From: Rallus limicola | Taxonomy: Eukaryota; Chordata; Aves; Gruiformes; Rallidae | Length of the DNA stretch: 64,000 nucleotides | Reading direction: 5' to 3' | Assembly (NCBI GenBank): GCA_022605955.1 | Contig: JAKCOZ010000011.1 | Location: 8,871,990 to 8,935,989, forward strand | Shown: one piece after another, positions 1-12,022 of the stretch | Position numbering within the stretch: the stretch's first letter is position 1 | How the letters are laid out: each line of letters starts with the position of its first letter | The notes under the pieces: generated by a model | Databases searched by the model: none | What the model was told of the DNA's origin: nothing | The model's input: only the letters and a program-made list of their open reading frames with translations | Program-made: the position numbers and the translations under genes

Positions 1-106
1 CCTAAATCTTTTAGGAACATTTGTCAATTTCTGTCAGATTATAATTTAATCAGAGGCCAGTTACATAAAGGTCATAGTTTTAATTTCTGTAGATGAAGTA
101 CTTCAG

Positions 107-152
107 ATAAAATAAAATAAAATAAAATAATAATAATAATAATAATAATAAA
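107..152. repeat. Compound microsatellite (ATAAA)n-(TAA)n
   Basis: About five copies of an ATAAA unit run directly into about eight copies of TAA/AAT. The change of unit within one uninterrupted A/T tract is visible directly. Such tracts often grow from the A-rich tail of an old retroposon, but no element body is recognisable next to it. Confidence 0.95.
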
Positions 153-552
153 AACCCACTCAAACTTTATTCTGTTATTAGTAGACCTAGATTTAGATGT
201 AACTTTTTCTCATGAAAAATGAAGTCTGAAGTGGACTTCACAGATTGCTGACACTGCACAAAATTCTGTTTGCATATTGAATATTTCTTTTGTTTCTATT
301 TTTAAATACTGAGTTTCTTCAGAATATTTTACTTTAATTTTGGTAATTACCAGTTACTTATTCAGCAAAGGATGTTAATGTTCTGGGTATCCCTCTTCTG
401 CAGGAAAGCATCTTGGTGTTTCATAATGAGGGAAACTTTATCCACTTTGTATTTCCCCTGCTGCATTTCATCCTCAGATATGGACAAATCTAGTCACAAC
501 AAACTGAACCAGGATCTCCCTGAAGTGTCTGCAATTTTCAATTTTAGGAATT

Positions 553-567
553 AAAAAAAAAAAAAAA
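553..567. repeat. A15 homopolymer
   Basis: A run of 15 A. No retroposon body is recognisable upstream. Confidence 0.95.
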
Positions 568-953
568 GGGAAATGGCTATTTTAAAGGTAATTGTTGTAT
601 TCGTGTCCTTTACAGTGATGGCATTTTTTCCTGCAGTGTTTGACAAAGGATCTGCCAATACTTAGTGAGGGCTGCAAAAATAATTTCCTGCTGCCTGAAG
701 CAGCCTGTGCTTCTGGTGAGGTGAGAGCACAGTTCAGAGTCATCTGTTACACGAATGAGAAGATGCACACACTTCAGGAGGAAAGCAGATGAAGAGAGTT
801 TTCTTTCCACTCCAGTAACTCACAGCAGGTATTATAGATTTATTTTCCCTTCTTATGTTGCTTTCATTTTGCTGAATTGTATCAAGGCATTGCAGATGTT
901 ACAAATAGGAGTGTACTATGTAACTTTAGGAGTAGGAAAAAGACCAATGGTGG

Positions 954-1536
954 TGTCCTGGTTTTGGCTGAGATATAGTTGATTTTTCTTCCTAGTAGCT
1001 GGGATTTGTCCCACAGATGAGCTGAGGTTTGGCTTTAGGATGGGGCTAATGTTGATAACGCAATGCTGGTTTTAGTTGTTGCCAGGCAGTTTTAATGTCT
1101 GCATTAAGTCAAAGACTTTTCAGCATCTCACACCCTGCCAGGTACACAAGAAGCTGGGAGAGCACAGCCAGGACAGCTGACCCAGACTGGCCAAAAAGGA
1201 TATTCTCTGCCACAGAACATCATGCTCTGTATAAAAATGGGGAAGCTAGCCAGGAGGTGGGATTGTTGTTCAGAAACAGACTGGGCATTATGTTGCATTT
1301 TCCTTGTGCATGTGGTGAGCAATTGCATTTTAGCATTACTTGTTTTATTTTTATTACAACTACTACTACTATTACTGTTATCATCCTATGTTATCTTATT
1401 AATCTGTTATTATTTCAAACCAGGAGTATTTGGGGTTTTTTTTGGCCCATTCTTCTCCCCATCATCTCTTATGGGGGAGAGGGCCCAATGAGTGTCTATC
1501 AGGTGCTCCATTAACAGCTGGGGTTAAACCATAACA
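954..1536 (+). mobile_element. Solo ERV LTR, ERVL-like avian family
   Basis: The element starts TGTCCTGGTTTTGGCTGAGA and ends GGGGTTAAACCATAACA, the TG...CA ends of an LTR family common in bird genomes. In the middle are an ACAAGAAGCTGGGAG block, a GACAGCTGACCCAGACTGGC block and a TATA box (TATAAAA, 1230-1236), followed by an ACT/ATT-rich stretch before the 3' end. The length of about 583 bp fits one LTR. No internal retroviral region or second LTR lies nearby, so it is a solo LTR left by recombination. The flanking 5-mers (GGTGG and GATGA) do not match, so a target duplication is not confirmed. A 139-codon frame inside it (1095-1514) is not a gene. The same family recurs at 59205-59724. Confidence 0.88.
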
Positions 1537-3296
1537 GATGATTGCCTCATTCAAACTAACATTTTCCATTGCAGTACTTCACAGTTGCAGGAAATTGTAG
1601 AGACACCACATCACTGAATGGCAAGTAATTTACTAGTAACCTCTTTGAACTGTAAAGTCGGTTGGTAGATCTCAAGAAAACCTACAAGACTCCTGGTTGA
1701 ACATGCAAAATTTCTGCGAGGAGTCTTACACTTGTCCACTACCCTTTTTTCTTCTATTAATTCAATTTCCTCCCTGTTCCTTGTCCCTCTGTATAAGATC
1801 AAGTGCTCCTGATCACATCTCCAAAATCTTTTCACTGTCCACTTTCCAGAACCCCGTAAAACTAAGACTGGTCAAAAGATTTTTTTTCCTCCCTTCTGCT
1901 TCCAAGCCTAAACCTCACCCCTCTTGTTCAGCTCTTGCTGTTCCTTCCTATGCTTCCCCTTATACCCAAATATCTTTTATCTCCTCTAGTTGAGCATTCT
2001 AGACTGCTGAGGGAAAAAACTGCAACAGTCCAGCGGTAGAAAGTGGTTTGGATGATAGGAGATAAAACTGATAAAATATTTCAAAGCAGAGGAGAAAGAT
2101 GCACAGGAAATTTGTGGTAAATATCTGCTGAATCGGTTAGACAAAATTTTCCCAGGTAATGGACTATTGACAAACTCATCAACTCTTCATTGGTTTTTAT
2201 TCACTTTTTTTGTGCTACAGTGACAAAGATTTTCCTGCTCCTTGGCTGAATGCCTCATTTTTTTTATAAGCAAGGATATAAAAAATAATAAGTTTCAAAC
2301 ATGATCCTTTGCACTGGCAGGTGTTGAGTTGCCTCCTGCTTTAGCAGGATCATTGGGAAACTCTAGCCAAAGCTGCTTCTATTACAGCAAGTGACTGTTT
2401 TCTCGCTGGGAGGCCAGCTGGCTTGCTTCAGCAATGTTTGTGTCATTACATCCTCTTAGCCTCCAAAACAGGGTGGTGACATCCACCTTGTTGGAACTAA
2501 TTCTCAAACTCGGCTAACTGACAGACCACATCTGTGAATTTGTTAGGGTTTGGCTAGTTGGCACACCTGTCCCAGGGGCTGTTTTAGCAGTTTAACTATC
2601 TGTATGATTAAATTCCGGGGATGCTCCATGCCATTGATCAATTTACTAGTGCAGATTTAGTTTAATACTATCTTTTCTCTAGAAGAAACAATGAATTCAT
2701 TGATATTAAAAGCCTGTAATTTAAAACCCTAGAGATATCCCATCATGCCATAATTCTGTGTTAATTTTTTTGAATAATGCATATTTTATGATTGTTGATC
2801 TACAATTCAGCATTTTTCAGTTGTTACAAGTAATGATGGAACTTGGACATACCTGGAATATTCCTGGGCTATAGTGGTTACTCTTAGGCTGTGTTTTTTT
2901 TTTTTCCAAATTCTAGCATTCTCTGAAAATTAAAATATGGAAGAATTGTTTAACTTTTGTAGGTACAGTATGAGCCACCTATGACTGGAGATTTTAGGTT
3001 TAGTCATGGCATAGAGCTGGAACAAAAAATTTGAGCAGTGAGCTGTTCAGAAATAGTCTACATGTATGAGCATGGGGACTGGATGTGATAAGGTTAAGTG
3101 AGCCCACTGTAATGTGTTAGACTTGGTAGAGTTAACATGTCCAAACTGCTTCCTGAGTCTCATCTAACAGATGAAAACCTACTGCAGTTGTCCCTACAAG
3201 GCACTTGTGTTTGGTCTGGAGCAGAATATATCTTGAAGAAAAAATTTTTGTCTCTACACCATTTTTCTGTGTTACTGATAGCAACAAATTGAAAGA
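1537..3296. other. Non-coding stretch, nothing recognised
   Basis: Unique-looking AT-rich sequence with short T runs. The 98-codon frame at 1697-1993 is a pyrimidine-rich tract translated by chance. Confidence 0.5.
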
Positions 3297-3705
3297 AGGT
3301 CAAGGGGGGTGATGTTCTTCCCTCTACTCCACTCTCATGAGACCCCACGTGGAGTTCTGCATCCAGCTCTGGGCTCCTCAGTACAAAACAGATATGGAGC
3401 TGTTGGAGTGAGTCCAGATGAGAGCCAAAAAGTTGATCAAGGGCTGCAGCACCTCCCCTATGAAGACAGGCTGAAACAGTTGGACTTGTTCATCATGGAG
3501 AAGAGAAGGCTCTGGGGAAAACCTATAGCAGCCTTTCAGTACCTAAAGGAGCTACAGGCAAGATGTGAGGCATTGCTTACAAGGGCAGGGAGGGATTCTT
3601 CTTTGTGAGGTTAATGAGACACTGGTATGGGTTTCCCACAGAAGGTGTGGTTGCGCCCTCCTGGGCAGCGTTCAAGGTCAGGCTAGATGGGGCTTCCAGT
3701 TTTTA
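3297..3705 (+). mobile_element. CR1 LINE fragment with internal deletion
   Basis: This is the 3' part of the CR1 ORF2 and the start of the 3' UTR in sense orientation. Typical CR1 stretches include CTCATGAGACCCCACGTGGA, the 'CTATGAAGACAGGCTGAAAC' region and 'GTTCAAGGTCAGGCTAGATG'. Around 3594-3606 the text jumps from the 'GGAGGGATTCTT' part to the 'GTGAGGTTAATGAGACAC' part, so roughly 100 bp of the usual sequence is missing. The element also stops before the usual GATGATCTTTAAGG block and tail. The frame at 3309-3608 is a relic of the C-terminal end of the CR1 reverse transcriptase protein, not a functional gene. Confidence 0.93.
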
Positions 3706-5609
3706 GAACTAGTTAGTTGTCATGTTTGGAAAAAAAAACACTACTATTTACAAGTCAATCAAGAATGAGCACTCTAGCAAGTAATAGAAAAACAAAACCA
3801 ACATTGAGGAGTAGAGTGGATTCTTCTCCATCATGTTATTTTGGATATCTGGGAGTTATCTACTCCTTACATTGAGCTTATTTTTGGGCAATAAAGCTCC
3901 AACTTTTAAATAACAGGCTACTATGGAATTTCTTGGTGGTGGTTTATGGATGGAGTTTAAAATATATTTTTCTGTTCTACTTTCTTCAGTCCTACAGTTA
4001 GAAATTTTCTTATTTTGGGGTGGAGGTCCTCATTTCTTGAAATGTGGGATCCTAAAATATTTTATCTTCAAGATTTACTGATAGCTATGACACCTTTCCA
4101 TATGCAGATACAATTTCATTATGAATCATCTTCCTATGGCTGGGTCAGCATTATAGCGGCCTCAGCTCTCATTAGTGTATGACAGCAGATGTGAGACACT
4201 GACACTAGAAAGACAGAGCTATTCTAACCAAAAATATTCTGTCTCCCTTTGCTGCCTTCCTTGCTCATTGCCAGCTCTATTATTTCTACTCTGGTTTTGT
4301 GTGCTTAAATTTCCCTTCTGTGCATTTTTAATCTTTACTGTATTACCTTGTTTTGCATTTGGCAGAAGTATACTCTGCTTATTTCTTCCACATTGTTTGT
4401 ATACCTCTGGAGAAATTACAATACTGTAATTAATTAAAATAATTGCATTTTAAGTACATGAGAAACAAACCATATGATCCTGCTCATCCTTGCCATAAGT
4501 ATTGGAACAACTTGCAGTCACATGTTAGCAATCAGACTCCTGGAAAAATTCTGCACAGAAATATATACAGTGGCCTTTTAGACATTATATACTATGTTTC
4601 CACGTGTTTTTGAGCAAAAATATGTAAGCCTGCACAGATAATTTGATATGGATGACCTGCTTGTTGGTTTGTTTCTTCAACTCCACACACAATGCACGGT
4701 AGTCTGCAACAAAATTATATTTAGATGAGTTTTAGCCTCTTTTTGTTAAGGACTCCTGTCCAGCCATATGTTAGACTATTGAGAATGCAGCAAGCTGGTG
4801 AGTGAAGATTCAGATTCAGATGTTTATGGTTGCCAAACTATTTTAAAATATTAACAGAAGCCTAACCTAATTTATCTGAGGGTTGTATAAAAAGAATGAG
4901 GAGAGAAATTACTTATTTCTAGGAACCTTAAAGATGTTCAATATGAACTATTTAGATGCCGGGTGACTGAGATTTCAGCAGTGTGCCCACAAAACAGAAT
5001 GTGGACTGAAAAGCTGCATCCCATGGGTCATTTGGGACTGAATCAAGGATGCTACCTCTGATTAATTCTATGTATGCAAAGAAGGTTATGAAGAAACTGC
5101 TCATTTCCCCCCATTTTTATCTTATGATCTCTCACTCCTTCCCCTTTGTCTCTTTTTTTTTTTTTTTTTTTTTGGTCCCAGTTCAGGTTTTTATTCTTCC
5201 ATTAAGTCTGCTTCTAGCTTTTTTTACCTTTCACTCCTTTGCACTCTCTTCATCCACTGGCTGAGGTATGTCAGCACACCATAGTCTGCTCCTAGTGATG
5301 CTTTTACTTCCAACAAGGGAGCTTGTACAAATGAAGAAAAATGTTTGATGTCTCAGAGTCCTGGAAGTTCACCTTTTCCCAGTGAAAACAAAGAAGAGAG
5401 CACTTAGTGGCTCTCTTTTGGGTTGGCTAGCAGTATTCAGCTGTCATTGGGCTCCGATGTTTCTGGAAGCAAGCTGTGTGCCACAACAAAATCCTGAGAC
5501 CTGAGCTTTTAACTCATAGACTTGTCCTATGCACAGTAATTAGTATTGATGGGGTACTTAGACTACCCATGCATCAGTCAATATAGGAACGTAAAAGGAG
5601 AAAGCCTTA
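3706..5609. other. Non-coding stretch with a T21 tract
   Basis: No gene or repeat family recognised. It contains a T21 run at 5153-5173, with pyrimidine-rich flanks that produce the hydrophobic frames at 4175-4429 and 5049-5264. Confidence 0.5.
5153..5173. repeat. T21 homopolymer
   Basis: Uninterrupted run of T in a pyrimidine-rich stretch. It could be the A-tail of a minus-strand retroposon, but no body is recognised to its right. Confidence 0.95.
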
Positions 5610-6090
5610 TTCAAATTTATTGGTGACAACAATTGATACTAATAGCAGAGAAAGCAGACGGAGGAAGACTCTTGTAGATTGGATTCTGATCAATGGAAAA
5701 GAAGTAGTTGGGAAAAGGAAAGTGGAAGGCAACCTGGGTGACCAAAATCATTAAATACTAAATACTTGATTTGCAGGAGTACAAGGACAGAGACTGATAA
5801 AATAAGGTTTTCAGGAAAGAAGTCTTCATTTGACTATTCAGAAGGATCTGCTGGAAAGCAAGTGTAATAAAAGAAGTGGTCTGGAAGTATTTTAATGAAA
5901 CAATTATCCCATCTCCAGCATCATCACTGAAGGATAGTGATAATGGCTTTGCAAAATTATGTTGTCTTTCAAAACACGAACATTTAACAGGCATCATACA
6001 GAAGAAAAAATACCCTCAGTTACAAGGACCAAATGAAATAACACAATGCAGTTGTGAACAAAATCAGAAAGTTTAGGGGACAGGCAGGGG
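5610..6090 (+). mobile_element. Ancient CR1, endonuclease/linker part of ORF2
   Basis: Degenerate, but read by eye it follows the internal part of old amniote CR1 elements. A block rich in AGAGAAAGCAGACGGAGGAA leads to a 'CTTGTAGATTGGATTCTGAT' stretch (the place where the consensus encodes the end of the endonuclease domain), then 'GTGGAAGGCAACCTGGGTGA', and later ACCAAATGAAATAACACAAT. Frame shifts and stops are everywhere. It is probably one copy with the 3' piece at 6240-6620, with most of the reverse transcriptase part deleted between them. Identification rests on remembered consensus. Confidence 0.55.
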
Positions 6091-6239
6091 AAAATAAGCA
6101 AGCACATTTTCTAAGTACACTGATAATAAAATGTTCATGTAAAATAATTCAGAGGGAAAAGTTTAACTTGCTAGAGTAAAGCAACTATTACGCTGAGCTC
6201 TGTAAATGGGAATGTTGTGTCCAAGCTGTAATCTTCTCC

Positions 6240-6620
6240 TCAGGGCTGATAAGCTTTCGACAGGACACCACTCTTCAGGCAAGATGTAGATCTATTAAAG
6301 AATATCCAGAAGAAAGAAATGAAAATTTTAAAATAAGCCTGCAAGCTTGGAAAAATGGGTTTGCCTTATCTTGAAAAGACTGATAGGGGCTAACGAGATG
6401 ATCTGAAAACAACCTTCCGATACATAAAAGGTAGCTGCAAAGATGAAATGAAACAAGCAATTCTGTGGGTCCACAGTAGGTAGAATAAGAAATAGTGAAC
6501 TTGAAGCAAGAGTCCTTAGAAGGACACATCTCCTTTTCAAGAACAAGTAGAATATGGAAGTCCACAAAGATGGTGGACTCTCCATAGCATTGGAGGATTT
6601 AGGATGCTACGTTCCTATTT
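6240..6620 (+). mobile_element. Ancient CR1, 3' part
   Basis: Sense-strand landmarks of an old CR1 3' region are visible: CTTGAAAAGACTGATAGGGG (usual 'CTTGAGAAGAGAAGACTGAGGGG'-like place), then CCGATACATAAAAGGTAGCT, a 'GTAGGTAGAATAAGAAATAG' stretch, and near the end 'GGTGGACTCTCCATAGCATT' followed by GGAGGATTTAGG. It is much more diverged than the young CR1 copies here. The frames on the opposite strand (6275-6585) are shadows of this element. Confidence 0.62.
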
Positions 6621-9600
6621 TCTGGTTCATGGTTACAAGTATTTTCTTGAAAACTGAAGCACTGAGGAGTTAAGAAGCTAGCAAAGGCAGATAATTTGAG
6701 AGGTTTGGGCAGAACTCCTCCCCAGTGTGAGACCTTCATATTCATGGAAATTCATTCATGGAAATGTTGGAATAAATGGGAAGCAGATGAATTCTGAAAT
6801 AAGTGTTGTAAAGATGCCAATAGAAGAATTTTCATTGATATTTAAGGGTATTGTTTAGTGCTCCAACTTTTAAGTGCATAGTAATGTCAATGCTCACAAT
6901 CTCTGTGGCTTTTTTCATTTGGAATTAGACCGCTACACTGGACAGTTTATTTGTCCGATTGATTACAACTACAGCGCTACAGAAGAGACATGGAAAATTG
7001 TGACTCTCAGGCCTCTTGGCTTGGTCTGGCTCATGTCCACACTGAGAAAAATCTCTTCCCACCAGAAAACATGGCCAATCTGTCTGTTAGGAATCATTCC
7101 TGGTCTTTGCTATTCCCCAGGCTGTGCCCAGAAATTTTTTGCAGTAGTCTTGGTTGGCATGGGCCAAAACCGTAGACAAGGTGTGAGATACCTTGTCATC
7201 ATGGGAGGACAGGTAGAGGACAGTTCTTGAGCTCAGATTCTGGATGTACCTTGTTCACTTGTGTAGAAGTAGCCAAGCACCTGTGAAAATAATATGAAGT
7301 AGCATACCCATCATGAGTTACAGCTTATCTGTCTTATTCAAATACTGAATATTGAAGCAGTAAATGCTGCTCTCAAAAAAAAACCTGTCTGCAAACAATT
7401 TGGCACGTAGCATAGGCCAGGGCTAATCCTGACAGGCAGTTTAACATGATGATTCTGCTTTTTTGGGTAAAGGGAGACTTACCTGATTATTATAATGTTT
7501 CTTCTTATAGAAATAGAAATCAGAAGGTTGTGTGAGACTCTAATTTTGAAATACAGTGTGTTTATAACCTTGATCCTTGTAAAGGAACTTGTGAGAAAGG
7601 GAACAGAACTATGTTTACTAGGTTGCAAAAACCCAAGAAAAAATAATTTTAAAGCCAGTCTCGTGGTTTTCATGGCTTGACTCATTACTTTAGAGAGCTT
7701 ATGGTTGGAAACTTTTCAAGATTTATGAAACCTTTTCATCTAAATATTATTATATCTTTAATATATAGAGCCAAATCCTTACCCAGCAAACAAATACACT
7801 TTCTGCTGAATCTAACAGAAGCTCCTGGCTGCAATCTCCTTAAGAAATTGGCTCTGGTTTCTGACAGAAAATATGGACCTTGTCATGATTCAGGAATTTA
7901 AAAAAATCAATACTTAGGAGGATGACTGACTGAAATGGAACCACCTTACTTTTCTGTGATGATACTCATGTAACACACCTCACATATATGTTTTGTACTA
8001 TTACATCTAGGGAAGTTAGACAGAAGTCTCTTGGCACAAATACCAAGGGCTGTATGAAATGCACATTCTGACTGACGTCCAGAGGAGCTTGTATTGCAGA
8101 AGTGGGACAATGTCCAGGTGTTTGAAAGAACTGGACTCTGTTGTAGGGACTGAATTTTATGCATATCTTAACATGTATAAATATAAGCTACTTTAACATT
8201 CACTTTACAAGGTCTTCTGGCCAAATGGTGAAAAGAACAAGATAACCTACCTTTTTTGTTATCGTTTCTATTAGATAGCTAACAGCTAATAACAGGACTG
8301 TCTTGTTAACACCCATTAAACAGTACACAGCAGACTGCAGCTCAGTTTTCACTGGTATTTGGACACTACCATGATGGTGATGATGTTGATTTTAAAGATA
8401 ATTAATTTTAGTATAGTTCCTAATAGTTATATGAAGTATTCATTTCAGTAATCACAAGATTCCAATATCATCTATGCCAGTGAATGAATCTGGAGTGTTC
8501 AAGTAACAGAAATGCTAAAATAACTGTAAATTTGGGAAAAAGGAAGGACAAGTAGAAAACCAAACTGGCATTGAGAAGTCACATTCTGAGACAATTTTCC
8601 CATTTTTATTGGTATAATATATTGCTCTAGAGATATGATTAATCCAGTACCTCAAAAGTTTAATGTGGTGTCACTTTTGTAACTAAACCCACGGTTCATG
8701 TTTGAAAAGCAGTCAGAGTTGGCACTTTTACCACATACCTGCAAACAATCACTGAAGTTAACTGAACCACCACCAGTTGTTTTTTTTTTTCTCCTGCTAG
8801 ATTGTCTCCCTATCTTCTGCTTTTTCAAGGTACAGTATATAATCAGCTAGCTTGTTAAGGGGCTTAACAAGGTGAAAAATATTCAATCACTCACCTAGTT
8901 TATGATGCCTTCGCCATCCTGTAAAATAACAACATGGTGCCTGTCCTCATCTCCTGTGCTGATTAGATCTATTAGAGTTTAGTTGAGGCAAATTCTGCTA
9001 ATAAAATGCTGTTCTGAATTTATTTTTCTGCCCACAATTTTCTTTTAAGCAGAGGAGTTTGTATTTCCACAACAGGTCTTTCCTGTCTGTGTTTTCTCTT
9101 TAGCTGAGTATGATATATAATCACCTTCTCCAATTGGATTATGAGCTGCCTTGTTCATGTTAATTTACTTAATTTATTCATCCTCCTTGCTTATTCTAAT
9201 GATTTTTCACATGCTTCCTCTTCCGCACTGACAAATGATAAAAAGATAAAACAGTGTGGTGAGCCCTATTTAAACACATCACCAGAACCCCATGTCTCCT
9301 TTGTCTTCAGATGCCTGATACAATTTTGGTTGTTGTGCATCCCTGACACTAAGTAATGTTTTGAAGGAAGCAAATTTAGGCAAGTCTGACAACCACCATC
9401 TTATCTGACAAGAGCAGAGCCAGATACTACTAGGCATTTTTTATACTAATAAATTAAACATGCCTGGGACTGTTCTCAAGTGCAGAGGCCAAACGGTTGG
9501 AAGTGCTGCTAAACTTGCACTCCCTCTGAAACATGAGGGTTAGCATCTGGACTGCTCATTAGGAATGGTTCCCTCTGTGTCTACCAGGCCCTGTTCAGGA

Positions 9601-10066
9601 GGCTGTTGGCCAGCCTGAGCCCAAACCACCACCATGAACCAACTTGGCAATTTCACCTTCTGTTCACTTTGGTTTTGGTGTCCTGAGGGACTCCTCGGCA
9701 CCTTCAGCATACTAGGTCAGACAGAGCCAGCATGGGGCTACTGCTCTTAGGGACCTACTCGAAACATAACCCCCTTTCTTGTGACTCAAACCAATCTTTC
9801 ACATGATTCAGCGCAGCAGTTCTTGCTAATAACCCATAAATATTCACAAATATTTGCCAACCAGGCCTCTGTAACCACAAGTTTTAATTAGCTTGCATCT
9901 TACTTTCTCGGGCATCATTGAATGATTCTGTCAGCAGTGCTGAACCATTAAGTTGACTTGAAAAAAAGGAAGACTTTTGTTTATGCTGAAACATGAACAT
10001 TATTTTTCCAGAGTATATTATGCCTGAATCTTTTTTTTTTTGTTTGTTTGTTTTAAAATCACCAAA
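6621..10066. other. Long unassigned stretch
   Basis: No recognisable gene, RNA or repeat family. The longest frame (6874-7230, 118 codons) shows no domain I know, has no splice context and no initiation context, and I do not call it. Short T runs occur near 8779. Confidence 0.45.
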
Positions 10067-11731
10067 ATGTTGAGGTTGTGTATTGTTAGATGAGTAGATG
10101 GAGAGGAGACCTGATAAGGACACATAATTGTGACGTGTATTAGAGAACAGTAATAGTGCCACAGGTTTAATGACAGTGCGATAAATAAGATAGGAGGAAA
10201 GTTGAGTACATACCGGGTGTTCATGCATAATAGAGTAGGAATGCATTGTCTGCTGTTCTTTTGCTATACCAGTAAATTGCCTTTGGATAAAAATACCATG
10301 CTTAGCTAGTCTAGAGAAATGCTGATGAAAAACTAATGCCAATGGAACAATGTTTGTGTGCAAACACAATCAGCTAGGCTTTTTCAAGTCTTTGCTGATC
10401 TTTTCACTCATTATTATCAAAAGTAGCTCAGGAGCAAACGGTTGGGAAATGGAGGAGGAAAGGAAACCAGATTCTTGGTTTGGCATTTGTAGGTTGGCCT
10501 CCAAGTGAGACCTTTCAGGGTTGGAGTAAGTTGGGAAACATGCTGGTTCTGCCAACATGATGTAAAACTACTCGCTAATGGGGGAAAACAGGGAGGGACA
10601 CAGCATTTGTTTGCTGGGGTGCATCCTTTTCTCTAGAACAAAGATTCGGGCTGGAACAGAGAACCTGTTTCCATATTTGATACTAAACTGGACGCAACCT
10701 TCCCAGTGCTCAATAGATGTTAGCACAACACACAGTTAACAGATTGAAAAATATCCATCTACATTTCTTATATGACACTTCCTTTCCCCATACACTCTGG
10801 CTGATTCTAGTGTGGTGTAAATTACACAAACTGGTCCATGAATTGATCTAAAGAAATAACATTGAGATTGTAACCATGATGTGGGTAACAGTTCTATCCA
10901 GTAGGACTGCTGGGTACAAGAACTGTCCGATAAAACTTAACAAAAGGAGTTAATCAGTACAGTTACTTCAGACAACAAGGAAAGAGACTTACTGAACCTG
11001 GGAGTACCCTCATGGCCCATATTCCTAAGATTCGATTTTGATGTATACATGCTTTCCTAGGACCTTTGCAGGCATTTTTTCTTCTCTTTCATTACCCTAT
11101 CCACACAGTTTTGATTTGTGTAACTTCTCAAGTACATTTCTTTTCTATTGAGAGCAAAATATTTCTAGGAGATGGTAACTTCTTCTGGGATGCATTACAC
11201 TCTTTTGGCCCTGATGGAACTGTGAAGAGAAGGTCTGTTCCTCTTAGGATTCTGGAGAGCTGGGAGAATATACATCTTGTCTGACCATGATTTGGCTGAA
11301 AAACATAAGTATCCCCATAGAATGGAAATAGCACTTATCACTGTGGGTCACTATGAGAGTTAGATACGCTGAAGTCTTTAAATCTCTAAAAGAAAGAATA
11401 AAGGTACACAAGTCTGATTTCTGAATGCTTGCTTACAAGCAAAGGAAGAACAAAGAGGGAAAAGAGATGGTCTCAGTGAAAGATAGGGGCTCAGCAGGTG
11501 CCTATATTTTTTTGTTGTTGCTGTCAAAATTTGTCTGTGGGACAATGTTTCAGCCAGTTGACACTTTTTATTTCTAATTTCCCCCAAAGACTTTCTTGTA
11601 CTAGGTGGTTTACCTTACTATCCCTCTCTGGCTTCCTCTGGCATTTCCTCCACAGCATCTGAACATCATCTGTATGCACTTAATGACCAGATGTTCTCTG
11701 TCACACCGTTCCTCCAAAACTAGGCTGGAGC
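10067..11731. other. Unassigned, with a short LTR-end-like motif at its left edge
   Basis: At 10067-10089 there is a 23-bp stretch matching the outer end of the LTR at 45739-46925 in 21 of 23 positions (see findings). No full LTR can be followed to the right. The 161-codon minus-strand frame at 9884-10369 spans this point and a T11 run, and is not called as a gene. Confidence 0.4.
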
Positions 11732-11748
11732 AAAAAAAAAAAAAAAAA
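11732..11748. repeat. A17 homopolymer
   Basis: A run of 17 A followed by a G-rich stretch. Possibly a retroposon tail, but no body is recognised to the left. Confidence 0.95.
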
Positions 11749-11856
11749 GGGGGAAGAGGGACTCAAACTAAATCATCCAGGGATTACACTAACAGAAAAT
11801 GATGCTCTTGGTATGGAAACTATTAAAGAAAACCTGATTTTGTCTTTATATACTAG

Positions 11857-11951
11857 GGTTCATTAACTTTCTCTCTGGTACAGCTAATGACCTGAACAGA
11901 AGCTGTGGTTCATTAGTGATCTTTCTCTCTCTGCCTGGCAGTTGAACAGAA
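11857..11951 (+). repeat. Imperfect tandem duplication, about 50-bp unit
   Basis: Two units start with GGTTCATTA (11857 and 11907), pass through TTTCTCTCT and end with TGAACAGAA (ends 11901 and 11951). They differ by small insertions and substitutions. The second unit carries a strong polypyrimidine-CAG string (see the exon candidate beginning at 11942). Confidence 0.7.
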
Positions 11952-12022
11952 AAAAGAAAGAGCTGGAAGGAGACATAGAAACTCTAAGTGAGACAGAACA
12001 GCATTACATGTTTCCAGGCTAG
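11942..12022 (+). other. Exon-like stretch of 26 codons, speculative
   Basis: A polypyrimidine run, CTTTCTCTCTCTGCCTGGCAG, would make a good splice acceptor. The following sequence reads LNRKKKELEGDIETLSETEQ and then six more residues before a TAG at 12020-12022. The charged, glutamate/lysine-rich composition looks like a coiled coil. Against it: no known protein is recognised, the acceptor lies in a local duplication, and such short stretches occur by chance in 64 kb. I list it only so it can be tested. Confidence 0.1.

Larger units (their letters stand above)
1..953. other. Non-coding, AT-rich, no gene seen
   Basis: Apart from the compound microsatellite and the A-tract listed separately, I see no repeat family, RNA gene or plausible exon here. 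The reading frames are short and of low complexity. Confidence 0.6.

Noticed and set aside
107..152. Tandem tract as a possible CRISPR-like or satellite array
   Set aside because: It is a simple A/T microsatellite with no spacers and no long unit.
1095..1514. 139-codon plus-strand frame
   Set aside because: Lies within the solo LTR at 954-1536 and contains a threonine/isoleucine run from an ACT/ATT-rich stretch.
6275..6585. Two overlapping minus-strand frames of 85-96 codons
   Set aside because: They lie opposite the ancient CR1 3' end and have no protein-like features of their own.
6874..7230. 118-codon plus-strand frame as a possible gene
   Set aside because: No domain, signal peptide or splice signals, and a composition typical of chance frames.
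9884..10369. 161-codon minus-strand frame, one of the longest in the window
   Set aside because: Reads through a T11 run (polylysine-like), has no recognised domain and no splice context.
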